A stretch of DNA of 64,000 bases from Eucommia ulmoides. Its lineage: Eukaryota; Streptophyta; Magnoliopsida; Garryales; Eucommiaceae. The number at the start of each line of letters is the position of its first letter. Position 1 is the first letter of the stretch. The position numbers and the translations under genes were made by a program. Location: assembly GCA_016647705.1 (NCBI GenBank), contig CM028335.1, positions 33,370,212-33,434,211 of the forward strand, written 5' to 3'. Under the pieces are notes generated by a model that worked only from the letters and a program-made list of their open reading frames with translations, did no database searches and had not been told where the DNA came from. Below are positions 40,201 to 55,200 of this stretch, piece after piece.

Positions 40201-43200
40201 GATTTTTAGCAAGATAGAAGAGGAACATATGGGCCCTAGGTTCAACTCAACTTACAAGAAATCAATTATTCATTAATTTGAAGAATTATTGCTTCATGAA
40301 CGAAAAATTGTTATTTCTTGGATTCATTATTAACTCAGAAGATATCCAAGTGGATGAAGACAAGGTTCGAGCAATCCAAGAATGGCCAACCCCCAAGGCG
40401 ATCCATGATGTTTGGAGTTTCCATGGTCTAGCCGCATTCTATTCCCGATTTATTAGTGATTTAAGTAGTGTTGCGAGTCCCCTCACCAATTGTCTTAAGC
40501 AAAGCAAGTTTAAATGGGGCAGCGACTAAGATGCTAGTTTTGCTTTGAGTAAGGAGAAGTTTTGAACTGCTCCAATCTTCACTCTGCGAGACTTCAGCAA
40601 GCTATTCCAAGTGGATTACGATGCGTCAATGAAAGGCATTGAGGTTGTTCTTTTACAAGAAGGTTGTCCAGTGGAGTTTTTCAGTGAAAAATTATGTGAA
40701 GCCAGACAAAAATGGCCAACATATGAGCATGAGTTATATGCAGTCTTTTACTCTTTACAGCATTGGGAGCATTCCCTCATCCAACGGGAATTTGTCTTAT
40801 CTAATGATCATCGAGCACCAAAATATATACATTCCCAAAACAATTTAAGTTGCACGCTTGCTCGTCGGATTGCCTTTGTACACCCCCTTTTGTGCTAATA
40901 AAATATAAGGTCGTACAACAAAGTAAAGTTGATGCTTTAAGTAGGCACACAATACTATTGGTCACCGTTAGTATTGAAGTCATCAGTCTTTAGAGTTTAA
41001 AGGACCAATATGTAGATAATGAAGTTTCCAACATTAGTGGGCTAAGTGCCTGGCAAAAGAAGCTGCAAATGATAAGGATGGATTCATTTTTAAGGGGAAT
41101 CAACTTTGTATACCCAGGACGTCTCTTGGGGAACAACTAATCCAAGACTACACGAATTCGGATTAGATAGTCATGCAAGTTTAGACAAAACCATTGCCTT
41201 TGCAGAGGAGTGTTGCTATTGGCCTTAGTTGAAGTGTGACATTGTCAAGTATGTGAAAGGTGCTTAGTGTGTCAAAAAGCGAAAGAGCAATCTCAAAATA
41301 CGGGCTTGTAAATGCCGTTGCCCGTCCCCGATGATATTTTGGCACATTGGACTATGGATCTTGTATTGAGTCTACCACGATCTCAATGACGCATGGATTC
41401 AGTCTTTGTGGTTGTAGATCCGTTTCCAAAGCTGGCACCCCTCATCCCTTGAAGATGACTTTTGACGGTTCCCACTTAGTCAACCTCTTCTTTCGTGAGG
41501 TTTTTCAACTACATGGATTCCCCAAATCTATTACTTGTGACCACAATGTGAATTTTCTTAGTCACTTTTGACGAACTTAATGGTGGAAATTTGACACATC
41601 ACTCAAATACAACATCACATGTCATCCTCAAATAGATGAGGATACTGAATTAATCAACCGAATATTAGGAAACTTTATAGGATGCATTGTGAGGGATAAA
41701 CCAAAGTAGTGAGATGCAGTTGTACCCCAAGTTGAATTCTCCATGAACAACATGCTAAATTGATTAACGGGGAAATCATCATTTGAGGTCATCTAGACTT
41801 GGCCTCCAAACCATGCAGTAGATTTGGCCCCTTTGCCATAAATCCCAGGTTCTAATGTCGCAGTACAGTTGGCCAAATGCATCCAAGAAATTTATGACGA
41901 GGTACGTTAGCACTTGGATATGGCAAATCAAAAGTACAATGCGGGAACACTTTTTGTTTTTTTGAAGAAGGTGATATTGTCATGGTTTTTCTTTGGAAAC
42001 GAAGATTCCAAGTTGGAACATTCAAAAAGTCAAAAGGACAGTAAGTATGGACTGTGTCGGATTTTGGAGAAGATAAATGACAATGCTTATGGTTAAACTA
42101 TCTGAGGTTATGGGCATCTCCCCTACATTTAACGTTGCCGATTTGTTTGAGTTTCACCGTTGGATCAACCTTTGTATTGGAGTAACTCGAGGATGATTTT
42201 TCTTCAAGTGGAGGTGACTGGTGTAGGACATATTACTTAAATTGTTTATTGTTTTTTTTTTCCTTCTTCTCCAAATAAATTACTTAATGGTTACTTTTCC
42301 TTCTCCAAGGAAATTAGTTGTAGTCTACTTTCCTTAGTTTCTTAAAATTATTTCCTAATCCTATTGGTGCTGGTATTCTACTACTATATAAAGGGAGGGG
42401 GTAAGGCTTATTGGAATCATCAAGTTGAATAATAGACATTTCTCTCTTAGAGAATTTGTTCTCTCCTCTTTGTTGATTTTTTTTAACAATTCTTCCACTT
42501 CCGCTACGTTATGTATTGAATTTCTGTTGGAGAATTTACTCTCCTTGTTGATTTTTTAAACAATTCTTTCGCTTCCGCTACATCATATATGAAAATTGGG
42601 ACAATGTATTATTGTAATTTGTTCTATAAATCTGCATTCAAATCATTCCATCATTACTATGAACATACAATATAATCGATCTTTCATACGTTTTGCATGA
42701 TGCGTGCCTTGCATCGATAAAATTGGTCTTGGTCCTAGGGAGATCTTGGCGCCTTAATGGGCCTCATATTATTTTTCATCAGTTCTTATGTTTCCATCTC
42801 CCTCCCTCTCTCTCTCTAACTCTTTATATATATATATATATATATTCATTCCATCTTTCCATCATTTCCATTTTCTTCCAATTTAGATATTTGAAGTGTA
42901 CTTTTCAATGCAAGGCAAGTTTGGAATGTCTTTTTGCTTGCGTTCTAACCACAATCTCAACTGTGCTTGAAAATCTTTCGAGAAAATAATGATATTCCAA
43001 TCTCACTGCCTGTTCATAAGTTATTCTTTGGTTTTGCACTTGTTTGACAGCTTATGCTTGGCGATTCAGTTATTGTCTTTTTTTTTTCCAAAGAACTAAA
43101 TTCTTGGTTTCGTATTTTGATACTGTCTTGTTCTGTTTTGTGCAGGGGAACTATGCTGGTCACTTATTGCTCATAATGCCGACGAGGTTGAGAGATTTTT

Positions 43201-46200
43201 CAATAAAACCACAGAGAACAGGTTACAATCATTTTCATTAGTCTGGTTCTAATGTTCTGCTTGTCCTTGCAAATGTATTTATGAAAGATTTTATTTACCT
43301 CTCTTAAGATTTTTCCATTGGCATGTTTTCCCAAAATTACAATGCGCTTCCTTATACTATGGTTTTTGTATAGCAAGTTGCCCCATGCTGTTATTTGTAC
43401 ATCATATTGTCAATTGTCATATTACAAAAACATTACAATCAAATCCTTCTAGATCTTGCCGAAAATGGAGTGGATTGCTTGGATTTAGCTTAGATATGGC
43501 AGAAAATGGCTCGGACGGCTAGGATTTGGATTGGATATGGCCAAAACAAGGCCTGCTGGATGGAAAGGGGTGGAGACGAGCTGGGGGAGGAGGGATTCAA
43601 TTGAAAATGGGGTAAAATGGGTGTATCTCACCCATTTAACCCTGTATCAGGTGTAACAAACAGCCGTTATGCCAATCCCTAACCGGATTTAACCCCGCTA
43701 CGGGCTGTTACGGCACGATACTAGTCTGATACGTGCTGATTTGGTAGTGAAACGGTTTGCAAACGGTTTATAGCCCCGTAACGAGAATGGCGGGCCGATA
43801 AACCGTTATGTATCGTCCCTTACTGTACGTTGTGGCCGATATTTAAAACACTGGTTTAGATCTAAGTTCTTCCAACAAATATTTTAACCAAATTAGCTCG
43901 CAAGTGGTATGGGCCATTGCACTGTATTCTGATTCTGCACTCGATCGAGCCATTACTGTCTTTTTTTACTAGATTACCTCCAACAGACATACAATAACCC
44001 GTAGTCGATTTCCTATCCGAGGGTGATCCAATCCAATCTGGATCTGTATAGTGCTTTATTCGAGTGTGATCAAAGTTCGATATAGCAAATCACAACAAGG
44101 AGCAACTTTCAGATATCCGAGGATGCGGACCACTGCATCTCAGTGACCAATCGCAGGACGATCCATGATTGGCTGATAACATTAACAATATAGGAGATAT
44201 CCAGTCTAGTAACAGTCTAGTAATTCAGCGTCCTAACTAATCGTCTGTATGGTGCTGAATCTGTTAGTGGTAATCCCTGATCTGATGGCAGTTTTGTATT
44301 TAGACCTATAGGCGAGTCAATCGGTTTTGTTCCTATCATTCCTGTTTCACTAAACAGATCAAGAACATATATTCTCTAAGAAAGGTAATGCCTTGATTCG
44401 AGCAACTTCAATATTGAAGAAATACTTCAACCGACCCAAATATTTGGTTTGAAACTTATTTGTTCTTGAATACTGATGAGAGAAAATTCGGTTGGACTTA
44501 AAAGGGTGCCATGTGTCATAGACATGCGACTCGCACAGGGACTCCAAACTGGCTAGCTCGTCCAGTCTCCATCTCCACACTCGACCAAGGTTATGCTTCC
44601 CTGGGTGCGAGCGACACAACGCTCCTACTCACAAGCATTTTAAGTTGCCTCCGCTTGGTAAGGAAGATACGTTACTCTCTCTAGATAACAGCTCCACAAT
44701 CTCCTCCTGCAATCGCCGCCGTGTCCAATGGTAATGGGACCGAGATTAGTGCAATCACCATAATAGTGCACCGAGAATCAAGGGAGACTTGCCAAATGAA
44801 TCTCCTTCCCCTCCTATAAATATCAGAACACAGGATGTCTAAGGTACACTCTTTAATAGGCAATATACACTTTGAGATACGCTGAGACACATTCGTTTTG
44901 TACTCAAGTGTGTTCTTTCTCCTTGCTACCACACTGCTGAATTCTTGTTCAGAATTCTCAACTAATTCTTATACCGGATGTGCGACGCCGACAGGCCCAC
45001 CCGCGGTGCATTGTTTTGCATGAACCTTAGTCGAAGGAAAGTGAGAAAGTCTAGAGGACACTCCGAGCCTCGGAAGTGACGTGTCTGGTGATTCATTTTC
45101 AGTCATTATCAAATACCACTTTGGTCGTCTCCTTTAATCCCAATGCCATCCACATACACGATCTACAATATTCTCCCGACTATACTATACCTATAGAACA
45201 CCGAATGATCGATTCCACAATGTATGAGACCAAACTCAATGACAATGTCTTTCCCCAAACCATGCTCGGTGAGATTGCTTCAAAGCATGAATAAATTTTT
45301 AAGTGTCGTACCAAATCAGACTCTCCCCCTGTGCAACAAAGTCAAGAGGTTGCTTCATGTATACTGTTGAATCCCACATTGATGTTGGCCCCTGATATCC
45401 GTTTGTAGTGGTTTGTTAAATTCCACCCTGCGCGTGAGGTGGCGTATTGAATCCCACAACGCTTGTGTTACCTGATCCTGAGCTATATATAAACCCGAGG
45501 GCAATCCTCCTCTTACAAGGCGTCTTTTAAGATTGAGTTTGGCCCATTGGGTTTTCTACATATACTTCCTCAGTTAGATTGCCATTTGGGAATGCATTCT
45601 TGATGTCGAGCTGAAGTAACTGCCATTGAAGGTGGCAATCAGAGAGATGAACAAGCAAACACATGTGAGCTTGGCAACAGGGGAAAAGGTCTCAGAGTAA
45701 TCAAGACCATATACTTGAGTATAACTTTTGGCAACTAAGTGAGTCTTGAGTTGATCCATTCGGGTGAACTTTAATTGTGTACACCCATTTCATTTGGCTA
45801 TCATTTTGTCAGGTGGGAGAGAGATAAGGTATCAATTATCATTCTGATGTAAGGGAAGCATTTTCTCTTCCATTGCGGTTGTCTTCTTAGTGCGAGAAAG
45901 AGCCTCTGAGACAGTGTTAGGAAGTGAAACAAAGTACAAAGAAGCAACAAAAGATGAGTACGAAGGAGATAGTTGTGCATTGAAGACAACGTTTGAAATA
46001 GGATGGTCAGTACATGAGCGCTTACCCTTTCGGACAACAACGACTATGTCCAAATTAGAATTGGATGGATAACTGGAGAAAAATCTAAGAACACAGGGAC
46101 GATGGGCACAACGGTGGAAGCTACCTTTTGGCGACGAGAGTATACCTGCAAAGGAGGTGGAGAACGATTGGGAGGGACGGGTTTTGGAGTAGCGCGAGAT

Positions 46201-49200
46201 GGGGTAAGTGTTGGGAGGCTCGACAAAGGAAGGGTGACATCCATATCATCTTAAGAGGATGAAACAGAAAAGTAAGGGGTAGACTCAAAGAAAGTAACAT
46301 CAACACAAACAAAAGAATGAATGTAAAGAGGGACTATAACAACGATAGACCTTTTGGGTGCGAGAATAACCAGGGAAGACACGCTTTAAGGCAGGGGGTG
46401 GTCTAAGTTATCCTTACCGGCAACTGATGAATAAAACAGACACATTCAAAGATATCGGGAAGTAATCCAAACAATGGGGAACGGGGAAAAAGAATTGAAT
46501 GGTGAACCTTGCCATGAAAGATAGAAGAAGAAATTCTATTGATCAAGAAGCAAGTTGTTCACGCTAGAAGTGTTTGGGAACATTCATCTCAAAAAGAGGA
46601 ATACAGCCACTTCCATGAAATGTTGATTCTTATGCTCAGTTACTCCATTTTGTTGCGGTGTGAAGAGAAGATGATTGACACAAGATGCCCGAGTGTGACA
46701 TAAAAGAGGTAAAGGTATGAGAAAAATATTCCCGAGAATTATCACTTTGAAATATACATCCTGACACATTATTGATTTTTTATTTCAGCATAAAAAATGG
46801 AGATTAATTCATAACGGTCTTTCATTAAATAGAGCCATCCAACTCTTGAAAATTCATCCACAAAAGTGACAAAGTAATGAAAATCTAATTGAAAAGCAAC
46901 ACGTGAAGGACCCCAATTTCATGACAGCCATCTGCTCACGTTGCTTGTGCATTTCTTTCATATCGGTAGTCATAGGTAGAACAATATTTAACTCCTCAAG
47001 AAGACTGTTGAATGTTACAAAATAATTCTTACGAAATTGGGTGGCTTTTTGAAGCTGGAAGTACTTGACCAACAAATAATACATCTAGCTGAGATTACTG
47101 AAATACAATAGTGGAGATATTTCCATATTGCTTTGCATGATCCAATGAGTTCTCATTCCAGCAACTTGAGGCTCAATCGAATTCCATAACAACGATACAA
47201 TCTGCCCATCAACTTGAATCCATTCCTCATATTTCTTATCATCTTGTGCCGGGGCAGATTCTTTGAGATGATGGTGTTTTCCTTGTCCGGTAAGGGCAAC
47301 TTTCACAGTTTTGGATCAATTTAAATAATTGGGCCCATTTAAGTTAAGGGTCGTTAACGATTGAGGTGAAACTGCCTATTTTAGTATCCGTCAATGCAAT
47401 AACTAACTATAATAATACAAGAATGGACAAGGAAACACACAAAAAAGAACAATTGTAGAGCTTGAACGGGAGACATTTTTTATTTATTTTTACTTGCAGC
47501 CTTTGGCTATAATGGGAACAAAAGACCACTGTTGCTGCCGCCGTACGTGGAGATGAACAAAAGGCCATCGTTGCTGCTGTCGGATGTGGGGAAGAGCAGA
47601 GGGGGTCTGTTTGTGGTCTGTGATGGCGAACTGAGCTTCGACCTAGATTTGGTTGGAAAATAAAACAGCGATGAAGATCGATGTGGCGGGAAACGATCTG
47701 GCAAAGGCATATCTATGATGAAAATTAGTGGCGATGGGCTGAACAGCGGTAGATCTGGTTTGAAAGTCGACGATGAAGGGTCGGACGGCGGCGACGGACA
47801 ACAAGATCTTGGGTTTCTACCTTTTTTTTTTGTTTTTGTTTTTTTTGGTCTGTACGGGAGGTGAAAGTACAGAAGAACATGGAAATATAAAAATGAAAAA
47901 TAATAGTTGAACAAAACTACCGGATTAGTATCCCATAACCTGTTCTGGATACCATGTTAAAGTAAGCAAATAATATGAAAAGAATGGGACGGTTTGATTA
48001 TTGTGTCAGTCTCTCCCTTTATTTATAATTGAAATAAGGAAACATTACAGAAACCCTAATCAATATAAGAATGACAGAAATACCCCTTAACAATATAAAA
48101 TAAAAATTGAAAATCCATAAAGATAAATTGTACAGATAATGGAAAAATTCTATATAATTATCTATGCCTTTAGGAGGCTTACAACCCTTTATACAAGCGT
48201 CGAATTGTAATTTGCTAGGACTAGAGAACATAAATATTATCCAAAAGAAGAAACCCTTTATACTTGTGGAACCAGAATATATAAATTAAGGTGACATCTG
48301 TTTGTGTTTATGTTTATATTCTTTTATTCAGTTCCCCAAAAACATGGAACAAGAGATTTTTGGAACAACCAAAAATGTCTATTTTATGTTCACCGAAATT
48401 TGTTCTAAAAATTTAGGCCAAAACAACAATTCTTTTGTTCCATATTTTGCTTTACATTCCATGGGGTCTGGAACAGAAACCAAAATACTAAACAAACACC
48501 AAAGAAACTACAAATTATTTTTGTTGAGAATCTATAGAAAACACTCCTAAAATAATTCTACCAATTATAATAGAACTCTAATTTGGTTATATTGACTCTT
48601 GGAACTCCCTAAATAAGTCAAATAAAATAGTTAAAAAACAAATCAAGTGAACTTACTCTAAATTAAACAAAAAAAAACATTATCCATGAAAATCATGGTC
48701 TCCGTGTCCTTTATCAAAATTAGTTGATTTAAATTTTTGTCAATTAGCTAGCGGAGCAATTGCAGTCATACCTCCTATATATGGGTGTTAGTATAGGTCC
48801 TATAGAACCTGATTTACTCAATTACATATCTCTTTTCTTGGTTCTCTATTAGGGATGAAGGGATTGTTCTAAAAGATCTTGGTTCCAAATGGGAACCAAG
48901 TGATCGCAGTGGAAAGTGGCTAAAGTTGAAGCCCGAGTATATTCGAGCTGGTTCTGACTTGGATGTCCTTATCATAGGTTTGATTGTTTCTCTTTAGTTT
49001 TGGTTAGTCCATGTATGGTGCAATGCATCTTTTAGATTATTTGAAGGTTACTTCGCATACTTTGTTCACAGGAGGCTACTATGGCTCTGGTCGTCGTGGA
49101 GGCGAAGTGAGTATTCTATCCATCTTTTCCATTTACGGATTTGGAGAACTTGCATTCTTTTTCTGTTGATTTATATATTGGATGTCCTTGTGAAATTGTA

Positions 49201-52200
49201 GGTAGCTCAATTTCTGGTGGGCCTTGCAGAGCGTTCTTCTCCAAACACATATCCGAGGCGGTAAGTGCATTCTACATATTTGGGATCTGTTAGATCACGC
49301 TCACCAAATATAGAATTTTTTTAATGAACAGAAACAGATAAATGCAATATAGGTTGAATTGGACTTGAACTATCAAAGCTGAATGAAAGAAAATATAAGC
49401 AAAAGGATAAAACAAATAACCAGGTGTTCGAGAGCCTAGACTCTCCCTTTTTACTTACAAATTTCCGGTATCCCTTTCCCTCCCAATGACCTTCTATTTA
49501 TTTAGGCTGAGATCCTCCTCCTAACTGACTCCCCTAACAACCAACTTGCCAAACAATTTCAACAACTTGATCCCACTTGTGGAGAAGCTTCTCAACTAAC
49601 TTCAACAAGTATTTCTTCTAGACGCATGGTTTGTTATTTCTCACATAGGTGAATTTGATTAATGGTCTATCAATACCTTCCCCTCGGACTTTCACCTTGT
49701 CCTCAAGGTGGAAAGTAGGGAATTGGGCATTCAAAAGCTCGAATTCTTCCCAGGAAGCTTCAAAATCGGGAAGATTTGTCCTTTTGATCAACACTTCCAA
49801 TTTCCCTTGCACGTTGTAATGCATTCCTAGCACAACTTCAGGTTCCACAAACCACTCCATATCGTTTGTAAGAATCTCCGGTAAAGGTCGTACCCGAGTA
49901 ACATTGCCCATTGATTTCTTAAACACCGAAACATGGAACATGGGATGAATGGAGGTGGTGGAGGGTAGGTCCAACTACAATGCGATTGCGCCAATCCGAG
50001 ACACCACTTGATAGGGACCGAAGAATCGTGGGGATAACTTCTCATTTGCTTTCTTTGCTAAAGACTTGTGACGATAAGGTCGTAGCTTCACATAAACCCA
50101 GTCCCCTACCTCAAACTCGACTTCATGTCTCTTCTTATCCGCATAATTTTTCATACGTTTCTGAGAACAGTTCAAGTGGTATTTGAGTTCCTCCAAGATG
50201 TGGTCCCTTGCTTGCAGTTGAAAATTCACCTCGGACATGGTAATGGAGCCACTTCAAAACGCAACAAGGGTGGCGGATCATGACGATAGAGAACTTGGAA
50301 TGGAGTAGTGTGAGTAGATGAATGGAATGAAGTATTGTACCAATACTCCGCCCAAGGTAACCATTTAACCCATTGCTTAGGTTTATCCCCCGCAAAACAC
50401 CGTAAATAAGTCTTGATTCCCTAGTTGACCACCTCGGTTTGGCCGTATGTTTGCGGATGATAGGCGGTACTGTACTTCAACAAGGTGCCTTGCAAACGGA
50501 ACAACTTTGTCCAGAACTTGCTGAGGAACACCTTATCACGATCTGAAATGATGGAGCGTGGAACCCCATGCAAATGGATAACTTCCTTCACGAATATTGC
50601 AGCAACATCTTGGGCATTGAAAGGGTGTTTTAGTGGGATGAAGTGAGCATATTTTGAAAGATGGTCAACCACCACTAATAAACAATTAAACCTATCGGAT
50701 TTAGGCAACCCTTCCACAAAATTCATGGACAAATCTTCAAAAACTTGATCCGGTATAGGCAACGGTTGCAGTAGCCCTGCTGGACTTAGAGCCACATGTT
50801 TATTCTGTTGACAAATTGAAACATTCGGCCACAAAACGCTGCATTTGTTTCCTCATACCCTGCCAATAAACATCCTGAGACAGCCATTGAAATGTCTTTA
50901 AGACCCAGAATATCCTCCAATCTTGCTCCCATGATACTCTTATAACAATTGCGGAATGAGGGTGGATTCTTACGGAATCACCATCCGTCCTTTGTACAAC
51001 AAAATGCCACACTGCAAGCTATAGTTAGGAAATGAATTGGACCCTTGTAATATCTGTTGTTTGATGGGTCCATAGATGAGGTCGGAATCAACCTCGTTTT
51101 GCAGCTTTTCGGCGTGTGCATAACATGAAACCGTGAGGACAGCCAACTCACAACCTTCTTCTCTCCTTGACAAAGCATCGGCCGCTTTGTTCTCATTTCC
51201 AGGTCGGTATTCTATGTCGAAGTTGTAGCCCCACAACTTCGAAACCCATTTCTGGTGCTTATCAGACACCAACCGTTGATCAAGCAAAAATCGCAAACTC
51301 CGTTGATCAGTACGCACAATGAATTTGCGTCCCAAAAGATAAGGTCGCCACTTTTGGACAGATAAGACAATGGCCATTAGCTCGCGCTCATATACCGACT
51401 TAGATTGATCCCTTTGGTTAAGGACCTGGCTAAAGAATGCGATTGGCCGCTGATTTTGCATTAACACCGCACCGATGTCGAAACCAGAAGCATCCGTTTC
51501 CACCACAAACGGTTGATGGAAATTAGGGAGAGCTAATACGGGGACCGTTGTCATTGCCACCTTCAATGCTTCAAAAGCCCTTTGTGCTTCATTGTTCCTC
51601 CCAAAACGATCCTTCTTCAGTTGATTGGTGTGTGGTGCCGCCACGTTCCCATAATTCTTCACAAATTTCCGATAGTACCCCGTAAACCCAAGAACCTTCG
51701 TAGGGCTTTCAAGTTAGTCGGAGTTGGCCATTTCACCATTGCTTGTATTTTCCTAGGGTTAGTCACCACCCCTTTAGCTGACACAATATGACCCAAGCAA
51801 GGTTTTAAATCGCGGTATCGGGTTACGTAACGGTAACGGTCGCGGTGTAACGGTATCGGGAGTATCTGCTTGTCCGTAACGGGAATTGGCCGTAACGGTC
51901 GTGAATTTTTTAAAATCACTAGAACATCCCCAAAAACTCAATAAAAATAATTGTTTCACTCATTTAACCTTTAATAAATACATTATAATAGATCTTATGA
52001 CATTTTAAGGTTATATACAATACAATAAAGACATAAAAAATACGAAAAATCATCGTACTTAACAATCTTAAAAGAATAAGATGATGCACACAATACTTAA
52101 TAAAAATATATTACACAAATATAATAAAAGAGTAAATTGTACTTGTACATCATATTACAAAAACAATACACTCATATAAAATAATCAATACCAAAACGAA

Positions 52201-55200
52201 TTGCGCGCAGGCTCTTCATAGTCGGCATCGGCATGATCACCACTCTGATTTTGTTGTGCAGCACCATAACCACCAAAGTAGTTAAAGGTGCAATGATCAT
52301 AAATGGTGTTGCTAGGGCTACTACCACCGGTACCGCTAGATTCTGCTCTTTCTTCGCAGTGACCGAAAGTAGAACTCGAACTCTCTTGATGTGGAGGAGG
52401 GACACCGTATTGGTAAGAAGGTGGTGGTGGATATGAGTATCCAGTAGTAGGAGGTTGTGGGCATCCTAAAGGACCCATACCCACATAATGTGGCGCCGAA
52501 ACATATTTCGAAGAGGGATAATAAGGGTAAGGATATGGTTGTGGTTGAGGCCACTGATGATAATTATTCCCTTGATATCCATATCCGTATCCTCCAACTC
52601 CAAGCATATCAAAGCGGTTTGCCATGTCATCATATTCTTCGGAATTTGAGGATTGTGGGTTTGGTCTTCTTCTTGATGATCCAATTGCACTAGAAACAGA
52701 ATGCCTTCGTGGCTCACTAATATCCCCACGTTCGACATTGTCTGCAAATCCAGCCATTCCTAACTCTCCATGATACGGCGATTGTCTAGTGTCTCATCCA
52801 CCTCCACCTCCACCATCATCACCACTAGACTCTCCACTAGGTGGGCTCAAACCACGACCACTATCAGTATCACTTCCATCTCCAGATGGACTATCACTTT
52901 GCCAACGTCGAGGTGCTTGGCTACTGGAAGTAGCGACCTCATCATCGCTTACGTCTAACCATCTGGAGTTGTCCTGATCATCTAACAATGGTTCTTCTCT
53001 CTCTTGAAGCCATGGAGATAGTGGATCATCTTCTTCAAAGATATAATCCAAGTTTATAGGGTTGAAGTTGTCTTCAATTTCACTTTGGCTTAATCTCGTA
53101 GCATGTCTAATTTTCAACCTCATATTATAAGCCACGTAAACAAGTTTATTCAGTTTTTGATACTTTAGACGATTTCTCGTCTTTGTATGTATCAAGCTGA
53201 ATGTGCTCCAATTACGCTCGCAATTAGAAGACGATGTTGTTTGGCTCAACACTTTAACTGCAATCTCTTGAAGTTCAGGGGCAGATGCACCAAAGTGGAT
53301 CCACCATTCAGCTGTAGAAACAATATGAATTAAAACGATACAAAGATTGAGATTCTTATATTAATAGTTAATTGTTCATTGTATTACCTGGATTCGTGCG
53401 TGTTACTGCTTTTTGAGCCAATACTGTCCCGAAAGAATGTTCTTTATCACGAAACGTCATAATCTATATTTAGAACGTAACAAATCAAAAACCCACAAAT
53501 AAAACATATAAAACTTAGTAACTTGTTAGTCGCTAGTTGTTACTTAAAAAGAAAAGAAAAAGAACTAATTTGATTAATAGCTTGAATTTGTTTATCAATA
53601 TTCGGCTCCAATCTTTGAATCACTTTTTGAACTCCCTTCATTACCTCTCTATGGTCAGAAAGTTTACCACCATATTGAAATTGAGGATTTAAAAAATAAC
53701 CTACATGAATTCAAAACAAAAAGCACATTTTGTTAAAGGAAGTTTAATTCTAACAAGTAACAAGAGTTTTTAAAATTGAATTTATAATTAGTCAATTACT
53801 TACCAGCCGCATGCAAATCATGGTGTAATTGGAATTGCCATCTTTTGTCGATTATTTTCCAATATTTTTTGTAGTAACGACAATTTTTTTCAATGGCCAT
53901 CTTCGCTTTGTCCATAGCTTCATAGACAAATCCCATTGTAGGCTTCTCATCTCCATCAACAAGCCTAAGCACCCTCACCAATGGTTCTTGAACTTTTAAA
54001 ATTTCTGAAGCTTTTATCTAAAAACCATTGTCGTTCACAATTTTTCTAACTTTTTTTCCACAGTTCTCCTTCGCCCATCTTTTGCTTATCACAATTAAAC
54101 ATATCTTGTAAGGCATTCTTATACCTTACAATGCTTTCCAGCATAATGAAATTGGTGGCAAAACGTGTGATCCCGGGGCGTAATAACTCTTTTCCTTCAG
54201 TAAATCTCTTCATAAAATCAATAACCCAACTAGAGTTATAAATGAAGCGTGATATTCTTCTTGCATCATCCAAGACTTTCAGCACATTTGTTTTCTCTTC
54301 AATATCTTTCAATATCAAATCAAGGCAATGAGCAGCACAACCTGTCCAATATAAATTTGGTCTTTTTAATATAAGTTTTTTCCCCGCCGCTTCTATTGTA
54401 GGCTCATTATCAGTGACGATTTGGACAATATATTTTTCACCAATTTCATCTACCACCTTTTCCATAAGCCCGAAGTAATAATCGGCAGTTCTGCTAACAA
54501 CATCGGTGGCATCCACTGATTTATGAAAAACAGTCCCCCGATTACTATAAATAAAAAAATTGATAATGTACTTCCGGGTAGGTCCGCTCCATCCATCACA
54601 CATGATCGTAACGCCCCTCTCCTCCCAACTTGGTTTATGAGATTCGATCCACTTTCTCAATTCTTCATATTCTCTAGGTAAGAAAACTTCAGTCACCTCG
54701 TAAGGAGTAGGGACTTTCACTCCTTTTCCAACCTCCCTTGCAACATCCAACATTGGCTCAAGCCATGGCGAATTAACGTTTGTTGGCAAACGTGTGTATA
54801 ACACAAATTGACTAACTGCGACCCCTAATTTTTTCCTCAACCCTTTTATTACCCTTGTTGAGATCTTTTGTTGTTTGGGGGCTTTGCTACAGTGTAGATC
54901 AACATCAATCTCGGCCAACCGTGCTTCAGGTAAAGATGAATCAATCCAAGTTTTTTTCGAACTCGATTCACGGACAGTAGAAGATCGTCGAAACATATTA
55001 GCAATGCGAGTAGTAGTGCTTCCCCATCTGGTGCTTTCACCAACCCCGCTATTACTCCCGGTCTCATATCGGTTGCCTGCATCCCTCCTATATCTCTCCC
55101 TATCTTCTTCTTCTCTATGCAACTTCATACTTTCTTTTCGTGCATAAGCCATATCCAGATCATCCGAGTTATCATCATCACTCAAATCGTAAGGATTATC

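Larger units (their letters stand above)
43863..48092 (-). mobile_element. Ty1/Copia remnant with 5' LTR, two later insertions
   Basis: The minus-strand 5' LTR is at 47955-48092 (138 bp; tgttaaggggtatttctgtc...tttaaca), followed by a tggtatccagaac primer-binding site. Gag ([20 protein letters not shown] near 47240), integrase, RT ([20 protein letters not shown] near 45700) and RNase H (KSTTGYCM near 43980; [10 protein letters not shown] at the left edge) follow in Copia order. I recognise no 3' LTR. It is broken in many places and old. Gag and LTR resemble the Copia at 23810-28643, so the same lineage. Solo LTRs at 44474-45111 and 45365-45560 were inserted later. Confidence 0.85.

Noticed and set aside
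52185-52757. Separate Tyr/Gly/Pro-rich gene
   Set aside because: Same frame as the hAT dimerisation exon, one stop apart, and inside the hAT ends; better read as the transposase tail.
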